NCBI GenBank assembly: GCA_018265615.1
Contig: JABLYX010000062.1
Coordinates: 1 to 28,334, forward strand
DNA from: Lentisphaeria bacterium
GTDB lineage: Bacteria > Verrucomicrobiota > Lentisphaeria > Victivallales > Victivallaceae
Direction: 5' to 3'
Length of the DNA: 28,334 nt
Shown here piece by piece: positions 23,032 to 28,334 of this stretch (positions within the stretch are counted from its first letter, which is position 1; each line of letters begins with the position of its first letter). The position numbers and the translations under genes are program-made. The notes below the pieces were generated by a model. The model did not search any database. It saw nothing but the letters and a program-made list of their open reading frames with translations, and was not told where the DNA came from.

Positions 23032-24752
23032 GCAAGGAAAAAATCAGGAAGATCCGGGTCGGCGTCGCGAGCTGCGGCGTGGCCGCGGGTGCGGATGCGG
23101 TGCTCGAACTCCTGCGCTCCCGTTCCGAATCGGTTCCGGTCGAAGGAACCGGCTGTCTCGGCCACTGCTATGCCGAGCCGATGGTCGAAGTCATGCTCGA
23201 CAACGGGGACTCCGTTTTCTACCGCAACGTGAAAGCCGAGAACGGCTATATCGATAATATTCTCTCGCTCGGGGAGAAAGACCGTTTCGAGATCCCGCCC
23301 GCCCGCAAGTCGAAGGAACTCATCAAAGTTCTCGCGCTGGCCGGGCGGATCGACCCGACCCGTTTCGACGACTACGTCGGGAACGGCGGCTACGACGGGC
23401 TCAAGCGCGCGCTCTCGATGACGCCGGCCGAAGTCGTGAACGAAGTCAAGCTCTCGGGGCTGCGCGGCCGCGGGGGCGGCGGCTTCCCGACCGGGACGAA
23501 GTGGAGCTTCCTCGCGGCGAAGGATACGCCCGAGAAGATCCTGATCTGCAACGCCGACGAAGGCGATCCGGGCGCGTTCATGGACCGTTCCCTCATGGAA
23601 TCGGTTCCGCACCAGGTCCTCGAAGGCATGCTGATCGCGGCCTACGCGACCGGCGCGACGAAGCTCTTCATCTACTGCCGCGCCGAATATCCGATGGCGA
23701 TCAAACACCTGAAGATCGCAATCGGCCAGATCCACGAGCACGGGCTCAACGTCATCAACGGCCGCGAGCTTGAGATCATCATCAAGGAGGGCGCGGGAGC
23801 GTTCGTCTGCGGCGAGGAGACCGCGCTCATCGCGTCGCTCGAGGGGCAGCGCGGAACACCGCGCTTCCGCCCGCCGTTCCCGACCGACCGCGGTTGGCAG
23901 GGCCACCCGTCGATGATCAACAACGTCGAAACCTTCGGCAACGTGCCGCTGATCCTGCGCGAAGGCGCGGAGGCGTTCGCGTCGATCGGCACCGAGGGCA
24001 GCAAGGGCACGAAGCTCTTCGCGCTGGCCGGCGACCTGGAGAATCCGGGGCTCGTCGAGGTTCCGATGGGCACGACACTGCGCGAGATCGTCTTCGACAT
24101 CGGCGGCGCGGATCCCGAAAAGGTCAAGGCGGTCCAGACCGGCGGCCCCTCCGGCGGCTGCATCCCGGTCGAGCTCTTCGATACGCCGGTCGACTACGAC
24201 TCGCTCAAAAAGCTCGGCGCCATCATGGGTTCCGGCGGCATGATCGTGATCGGCAAGGACCGCTGCATGGTTGAAACCGCGCGCTATTTCCTCGACTTCA
24301 CGCACCGCGAAAGCTGCGGCAAATGCACCTTCTGCCGCGTCGGCACGACCCGCATGTTCGAGACGCTCGAACGCATCGTCGCCGGCAAGGGCGAGATGGC
24401 CGACCTCGCGTTCCTCGAGGATATCGGCCCGAAGGTCCGCATGGGCTCGCTCTGCGGGCTCGGCCAGACCGCGCCGAACCCGGTGCTCGCGACGCTGCGT
24501 TATTACCGTCATGAATACGAAGCGCACGTGAAGGATCACCAGTGCGAGGCGCTGCAGTGCAGCGCGCTCGTGGACATGTACCTCGACAAGACGAACTGCA
24601 TCAAGTGCAAGCTCTGCATCAAGACGTGTCCGGTCGGGGCGATCTCCGACGACTTCGTGATCGACAATGAAAAGTGCACCCGCTGCAACGCCTGCAAGGA
24701 CGTCTGCCCCAAGAAGACCATTCACCGGGTCAAGAAAGGTTCCAAACAATGA
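23028..24752 (+). CDS. NuoF/HydB-like NAD(H)-binding FMN and Fe-S subunit (StnB-like)
   Basis: This 574-residue flavoprotein subunit oxidises or reduces NAD(H) at FMN. In order: an N-terminal thioredoxin-like domain with only three cysteines visible (Cys16, Cys43, Cys47); the NADH/FMN fold with GLRGRGGGGFPTGTKW (144-159), NADEGDPGAFMDR (175-187) and GAGAFVCGEETA (255-266); the NuoF [4Fe-4S] site CGKCTFC (Cys430, 433, 436) with Cys476; and a C-terminal double [4Fe-4S] ferredoxin (Cys524/527/530/534 and 550/553/556/560). This extended layout matches HydB of bifurcating hydrogenases and StnB, not complex I NuoF, which lacks the N- and C-terminal domains. It overlaps both neighbours as ATGA. Confidence 0.9.
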   Translation: MSKEKIRKIRVGVASCGVAAGADAVLELLRSRSESVPVEGTGCLGHCYAEPMVEVMLDNGDSVFYRNVKAENGYIDNILSLGEKDRFEIPPARKSKELIKVLALAGRIDPTRFDDYVGNGGYDGLKRALSMTPAEVVNEVKLSGLRGRGGGGFPTGTKWSFLAAKDTPEKILICNADEGDPGAFMDRSLMESVPHQVLEGMLIAAYATGATKLFIYCRAEYPMAIKHLKIAIGQIHEHGLNVINGRELEIIIKEGAGAFVCGEETALIASLEGQRGTPRFRPPFPTDRGWQGHPSMINNVETFGNVPLILREGAEAFASIGTEGSKGTKLFALAGDLENPGLVEVPMGTTLREIVFDIGGADPEKVKAVQTGGPSGGCIPVELFDTPVDYDSLKKLGAIMGSGGMIVIGKDRCMVETARYFLDFTHRESCGKCTFCRVGTTRMFETLERIVAGKGEMADLAFLEDIGPKVRMGSLCGLGQTAPNPVLATLRYYRHEYEAHVKDHQCEALQCSALVDMYLDKTNCIKCKLCIKTCPVGAISDDFVIDNEKCTRCNACKDVCPKKTIHRVKKGSKQ

Positions 24753-26776
24753 GCATCGAATTTATTCTGGACGGCCGGACGGTTACGGCGGAACCCGGCC
24801 AGACCATAATGGATGTCGCGAAGGCGAACGGGATCAGGATCCCCGGCCTCTGCGGCGAAGCGCGTATCTCCAAGACCACGAGCTGCTTCGTCTGTGTGGT
24901 GCGCGACAGGAAGACCGGGCGCTACCTGCCGAGCTGCGCCGCCATGCCGTCTCCGGGCCAGGAGATCGAGGCGTCGGCCCCGGATGTGCTGGACATGCGC
25001 AAGACCGCGCTCTCGCTGCTGCTCTCCGAGCACTCCGGCGACTGCGAAGCGCCCTGCACGGTGGCCTGCCCGGCCCACGCGAACGTCGAAGAGTACGTCC
25101 GCGCCGGGCGCAAGGGTGAATTCCTGCACAGCCTGCAGATCATCAAGAAGCGGATTCCGCTGCCGATGTCGATCGGCCGCGTCTGCCCGCGTTTCTGTGA
25201 AAAGGATTGCCGCCGCAACGTTTACGGCGAGCCGGTCGCGATCAACGACTTCAAGCGCCTCGCCGCGGATCTTCATTACGACGAATATATGGAGGAGCTC
25301 CCGGAGCTCACCGGCAGGAAGGTCGCGATCATCGGCGCGGGCCCGGGCGGCCTTGCCGCCGCCTACTACCTGCGCCTTGAAGGGGTCGAATCGACCGTTT
25401 TCGAAGCGCAGCCCAAGGCCGGCGGCATGCTGCGCTACGGCATCCCCGAATACCGCCTGCCGAAGGCGACGCTCGACCGTGAGCTGGCCCACTTCCCGAA
25501 AATGGGCATCAAGTTCGAATTCGGCAGAAAACTCGGAGACAACCTTTCGCTCGATGAGCTCAAAAGCAAGTTCGACGCGGTCATCGTCGCGGTCGGCTGC
25601 TGGAAGGCCTCAGGCCTCCGCTGCGAGGGCGAAGAGCTCGCGAAACAGGGCATCGACTTCCTGTACGAGGTCGCGTCGAACGGCAACTCCGCGCCGAATC
25701 CGGGCAAGGTCATCGTGGTCGGCGGCGGCAACACCGCCATGGACTGCGTGCGCACGAGCGTCCGCCTCGGCAGTCCCGACGTGAACTGCTTCTACCGCCG
25801 CACCGAGGCTGAAATGCCGGCCGAGAAGATCGAGATCCATGAAGCGCGCGAAGAGGGCGTGAACTTCCACTTCCTCGTCGCCCCGGTCAAGGTCGAAAAG
25901 CGCGGCGGCAAGCTCGTGATGACCTGCCGCCGCATGGAGCTGGGCGAACCCGACGCTTCGGGCCGCCGCAAGCCGGTCGAAATCCCGGGCAGCGAATTCG
26001 AAACCGAAGCCGACACCATCATCGCGGCGATCGGCCAGGGGACCCTCGTTCCGGAAGGGATCCCGACCAACCGCTTCCGCAATGTCGACGTCGCGGACGG
26101 AAGCTGCAAGTTCGGCGACAGGCTTTACGCCGCCGGCGACTGCCTCTCCGGCGCGGCGACCGTGGTTGAAGGCGTCGCCTCCGGCCGCCAGGCCGCGCTC
26201 GAAGTGGTGAACGAGCTGCTCGGCAAGGCGCTCCCGGTGGATCACACCGTCTACGTCAGCCGCGGCAAGTGGCAGGGGCTCACGAAGGAGGATCTCGTCT
26301 TCCTGCGCGACGACGTCTCCGGGGATCCGCGCGAACAGTTGAAATTCATCAGCCTCGAACTGCGCAGGAACTCCTTCAAGGAGGTCACCTCGACCATGAC
26401 GAAGGAGCAGATCATGCATGAGGGAGAGCGCTGCATCGAGTGCAGCTGCACCGACAAGCGCGACTGCAAGCTGCGCGAATACGGCGACGAGTACGGCTGC
26501 AGTGCCGATTCGATCAAAGGCAGGCGGCTGCCGGTCAGCTACGACATCCGCCATCCCTCCATCATCCAGGACCGCGGCAAATGCATCAAATGCAGCGTCT
26601 GCGTGAAGGTGTGCAAGGAGGTCGTCAACAAAACGCTGCTTTCGCCCAAGAAACGCGGCTTCTCGACCTGCATCGGAACGGCCTTCGACAAGGGCTTCCC
26701 CGACAGCTGCGCGGAGTGCGGCGAATGTATCGAGGCCTGCCCCGTCGGCGCGCTCGACTGGCGCATCAAGAAATAA
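24749..26776 (+). CDS. GltD/NfnB-like FAD and Fe-S subunit with [2Fe-2S] N-terminus (StnC-like)
   Basis: This 675-residue protein combines four parts. Residues 1-75 are a plant-type [2Fe-2S] domain (Cys35, 46, 49, 63), as at the start of NuoG/HydA. Residues 95-160 carry the GltD-type cysteines (Cys99, 103, 107, 146, 150, 154). Residues 190-495 are the FAD/NAD(P) domain of the GltD/NfnB family, with IIGAGPGG (194-201), VVGGGNTAMD (323-332) and YAAGDC. Residues 560-665 hold a Cys-rich segment (562, 565, 567, 573, 584) and a ferredoxin (612/615/618/622 and 654/657/660/664, with Cys641). It lacks the hydrogenase H-cluster. The second dinucleotide site may bind NADP(H). It is coupled to the NuoF-like gene by ATGA and followed by two terminators. 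Confidence 0.88.
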   Translation: MSIEFILDGRTVTAEPGQTIMDVAKANGIRIPGLCGEARISKTTSCFVCVVRDRKTGRYLPSCAAMPSPGQEIEASAPDVLDMRKTALSLLLSEHSGDCEAPCTVACPAHANVEEYVRAGRKGEFLHSLQIIKKRIPLPMSIGRVCPRFCEKDCRRNVYGEPVAINDFKRLAADLHYDEYMEELPELTGRKVAIIGAGPGGLAAAYYLRLEGVESTVFEAQPKAGGMLRYGIPEYRLPKATLDRELAHFPKMGIKFEFGRKLGDNLSLDELKSKFDAVIVAVGCWKASGLRCEGEELAKQGIDFLYEVASNGNSAPNPGKVIVVGGGNTAMDCVRTSVRLGSPDVNCFYRRTEAEMPAEKIEIHEAREEGVNFHFLVAPVKVEKRGGKLVMTCRRMELGEPDASGRRKPVEIPGSEFETEADTIIAAIGQGTLVPEGIPTNRFRNVDVADGSCKFGDRLYAAGDCLSGAATVVEGVASGRQAALEVVNELLGKALPVDHTVYVSRGKWQGLTKEDLVFLRDDVSGDPREQLKFISLELRRNSFKEVTSTMTKEQIMHEGERCIECSCTDKRDCKLREYGDEYGCSADSIKGRRLPVSYDIRHPSIIQDRGKCIKCSVCVKVCKEVVNKTLLSPKKRGFSTCIGTAFDKGFPDSCAECGECIEACPVGALDWRIKK

Positions 26777-26795
26777 GTTCCCATCGGAAAAGGGA

Positions 26796-26825
26796 TGCGC
26801 GGAAAACCGTCCGCGCACCTCTTTT
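26796..26825 (+). terminator. Terminator 1 after the redox operon
   Basis: TGCGCGGA (26796-26803) and TCCGCGCA (26810-26817) form a perfect 8-bp stem with a 6-base loop, followed by CCTCTTTT. It starts 19 bases after the stop codon. Confidence 0.8.
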
Positions 26826-26841
26826 GCCGGACAGCTTTATC

Positions 26842-26885
26842 GCCATCTTCCTCACCGGTCCTCCGGCGGGAAGATGGCCGTTTTT
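26842..26885 (+). terminator. Terminator 2 after the redox operon
   Basis: GCCATCTTCC (26842-26851) and GGAAGATGGC (26869-26878) form a perfect 10-bp stem with a small inner CCGG/CCGG hairpin, then CGTTTTT. Two terminators in tandem isolate the regulator gene from the redox operon. Between here and the next promoter I see nothing else. Confidence 0.85.
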
Positions 26886-26962
26886 CTGCCTGCATTTTCC
26901 CTGCAAAACGGCGCAGCCGGCTGAAAAACCGGAAAAACACCGATTTTTTCCGGCCCTCCCCC

Positions 26963-26991
26963 TTGACAATGGAAGCCGGATCTGTCATAAT
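26963..26991 (+). promoter_or_regulatory. Promoter of the GntR/LacI-type regulator
   Basis: TTGACA (26963-26968, a perfect -35), a 17-bp spacer, CATAAT (26986-26991). Transcription should begin near 26998, on the left edge of a perfect palindrome. Confidence 0.85.
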
Positions 26992-26998
26992 TAATGAC

Positions 26999-27012
26999 AT
27001 AGGATATCCTAT
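26999..27012. promoter_or_regulatory. Palindromic operator candidate at the regulator's transcript start
   Basis: ATAGGATATCCTAT is a perfect 14-bp palindrome placed at +1 to about +14 of the predicted transcript. That position would block transcription when bound. The most likely ligand is the regulator encoded 30 bases downstream, giving autorepression; this is inference from position and symmetry. Confidence 0.6.
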
Positions 27013-27041
27013 CACGCAATCAAAGGAGAGATCTGGAACTC

Positions 27042-28136
27042 ATGGCTGCCGACTCGAAACGGACCACAGTCTGCAACATTCTCCGGAACAAGCTCAGAAG
27101 CGGGGCTTATCCGGTCGGCTCCCGGTTTGCGACGGAGAGCGAACTCACGCAGGAGCTCGGTTTCTGCAAAGGGACGATCCGCGAGGCGATTTCGACGCTG
27201 CTCGACGACGGCATGCTTGAGCGGAGACGCGGCATTGGAACATTCGTCGTCTCCCCCGCGCCGGTCGCTCCCCGGAAAGCTGCGCGCCTCCCGCTCGCCT
27301 GCCTGGTGGAGGGTCGCCCCCCGGTCGGACGCCCCAGCATCATCGAGCTCCTGAGCCTCAACGCCCTGCACCGCATCCTCGACCCGCTGAACTGGCAGAT
27401 CAAAGTGTTCCATGCCACGCCCGATCAGACGGTGGAACAGAGGATCGGGCACCTGATCGCAACCCGGGCGCCGGAAGCGTTCCTGCTGGCCGGATTCACC
27501 TGCCGGACGGAACTCAGCAACATGATCCGGAGCTCCGGGAGCCGTCTCGTCACCATCGGCCGGCCGGAGGATGCGGAGCAGGTCCGTTTCGTCGACACGG
27601 ACCACACCGCCGGAATGCATGATGTGGTCACACGGCTGCTCCGCAGGGGGCACACGCAGATCGCGCTCATCGACAACAGCCCGTCCCATTTCTACTCCTT
27701 TCAGAAACGCCGGAACGGTTATCTCAACGCATTCACCGATCACGGCCTCGTGCCGGATGCCCGGATGCTGCTCGACGTTCTGCCGGACGATGCCGAGGCC
27801 GCCCGCGCCGCATTCGATGAGCTGCTGCGGCGCGGATTCCGGCCGACCGCCGTCGTGGCCCGCGGCAACCTGGTCTCCGGCGTGCTGAACGTGCTGCGCG
27901 AACGGGGGCTTTCCATTCCGGGAGATATCTCGCTCGTCGCCTACGGCGCGGGGGAGAAGAGCTCCTGTCCGCTTCCGTTCGAGCACTGCACGCATACCTG
28001 CTGGGACATTTACCCGATGGCGGAACAGGCGGCCCGGATGCTGCTCGATCCGGACGCCGTGCAGGAGCAGCTTTTCCCGGTGGAGTTCCGCGATGGGACA
28101 TCGGTCCGCGACAACCTGCCGGCAAGCGACGCATAA
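27042..28136 (+). CDS. GntR-family regulator with LacI-type ligand-binding domain
   Basis: This 364-residue transcription factor has an N-terminal GntR winged helix (about 7-70: SRFATESELTQELGFCKGTI then GMLERRRGIGTFV). A periplasmic-binding-protein-like sensor of the LacI/GalR type (about 85-350) follows, with RRGHTQIALID, RRNGYLNAFTDHGL and RGLSIPGDISLVAYG. The combination is AraR-like and usually senses a sugar. No sugar genes flank it within the window: upstream lie two terminators, downstream repeats. Its target is therefore itself or genes outside. It has a near-consensus promoter with a palindrome at the start site and AAGGAGAG upstream of ATG. Confidence 0.9.
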   Translation: MAADSKRTTVCNILRNKLRSGAYPVGSRFATESELTQELGFCKGTIREAISTLLDDGMLERRRGIGTFVVSPAPVAPRKAARLPLACLVEGRPPVGRPSIIELLSLNALHRILDPLNWQIKVFHATPDQTVEQRIGHLIATRAPEAFLLAGFTCRTELSNMIRSSGSRLVTIGRPEDAEQVRFVDTDHTAGMHDVVTRLLRRGHTQIALIDNSPSHFYSFQKRRNGYLNAFTDHGLVPDARMLLDVLPDDAEAARAAFDELLRRGFRPTAVVARGNLVSGVLNVLRERGLSIPGDISLVAYGAGEKSSCPLPFEHCTHTCWDIYPMAEQAARMLLDPDAVQEQLFPVEFRDGTSVRDNLPASDA

Positions 28137-28180
28137 CAACCGGTATGTGATGCGGTACAAGGATGAATTCAGCCGCGGCG

Positions 28181-28306
28181 CGGCGAACATTGCGCCCCGG
28201 CAGAAAAAGCGCGGTAAATATTGCCGCCCGGCAAAAAAGCGCGGTAAACATTGCCGCCCGGCAAAAAAGCGCGGTAAATATTGCCGCCCGGCAAAAAAGC
28301 GCGGTA
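28181..28306. repeat. Tandem array of a 30-bp repeat
   Basis: Exact 30-base periodicity: 28201-28230, 28231-28260 and 28261-28290 are near-identical units of the form GCAAAAAAGCGCGGTAAATA plus TTGCCGCCCG, differing at one or two bases. A degenerate partial unit lies before (from about 28181), and the first half of a further unit runs to 28306. There are no spacers between units. Each holds a small dyad (GCGG ... AATATT ... CCGC). The segment 28137-28180 shows no gene or terminator I can support. Confidence 0.9.
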
Positions 28307-28330
28307 GGCGCCGCGGAGCGGATGTGAACG
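28286..28330. repeat. Right copy of the dispersed repeat (inverted relative to 33-78)
   Basis: This stretch is the reverse complement of 33-78 apart from one missing base in the A run and one substitution. It begins inside the last unit of the 30-bp array and extends through GCGCCGCGGAGCGGATGTGA, where it shares at least 22 contiguous bases with the left copy. The relation shows that the array grew from, or is attached to, a longer dispersed element. Confidence 0.78.
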
Positions 28331-28334
28331 GACT

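Noticed and set aside
22579..26776. Complex I (NuoEFG) fragment
   Set aside because: The third protein is GltD/NfnB-like rather than NuoG, the NuoF-like protein has extra N- and C-terminal Fe-S domains, and no membrane subunits follow.
24749..26776. [FeFe] hydrogenase catalytic subunit
   Set aside because: The N-terminal [2Fe-2S] domain is hydrogenase-like, but the H-cluster motifs are absent and the central part has two dinucleotide-binding motifs of the GltD type.
24749..26776. Glutamate synthase small subunit
   Set aside because: It is about 200 residues longer than GltD, carries extra ferredoxin domains, and sits with NuoE/NuoF-like genes rather than a glutamate synthase large subunit.
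28181..28310. Regular 30-bp repeats as a CRISPR array
   Set aside because: The units are directly adjacent with no unique spacers, and no cas genes are present; it is a simple tandem repeat.

Overview
The window is a GC-rich, gene-dense bacterial chromosome segment with 23 protein genes, short intergenic gaps and many start/stop overlaps. I see no rRNA, tRNA, phage, insertion sequence or CRISPR array. The gene set suggests a Gram-negative fermenting anaerobe: lipid A/Ara4N-type enzymes, a heptose nucleotidyltransferase, a lipoprotein amidase, an electron-bifurcation-type flavoprotein complex, and a GntR regulator with a LacI-type sensor. A Lentisphaerota (Victivallis-like) host would fit, but that is inference from gene style only.

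Layout. 1-310: repeat DNA and a likely terminator. 311-3159 (-): asnB-trxB operon. 3278-5332 (+): thiL, tsaE and a CPBP membrane protease. 5573-8162: an IclR-type regulator (-) divergent from a sugar-acid kinase and KDPG/KDPGal aldolase (+). 8167-9909 (-): acetolactate synthase with a leader of about 240 nt. 10259-11476 (+): lipoprotein amidase and a small glutaredoxin-like protein, each with its own promoter. 11531-16261 (-): a six-gene run of AICAR transformylase, a membrane TPR-like protein, an RNA methyltransferase, a WecA-like transferase, dCMP deaminase and a heptose-1-P adenylyltransferase. 16371-19432 (+): tmk-holB-glmM with a terminator. 19609-22498 (+): arnA-arnD. 22579-26776 (+): a three-gene NuoE/NuoF/GltD-like complex, the best candidate for something unusual here, matching the architecture of the Stn-type electron-bifurcating transhydrogenase. 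27042-28136 (+): a GntR/LacI-type regulator with a perfect palindrome at its predicted transcription start. 28181-28334: 30-bp tandem repeats ending in an inverted copy of the repeat found at the window start.

Regulation is unusually readable. Eleven sigma-70-type promoters can be seen, ten with exactly a 17-bp spacer and one with 16. Three divergent gene pairs (asnB/thiL, iclR/kdgK, purH/tmk) have back-to-back or interleaved promoters. At thiL and iclR the predicted transcript starts at or within a base of the start codon, suggesting leaderless mRNAs. All functional calls come from motif reading alone; no search was run.
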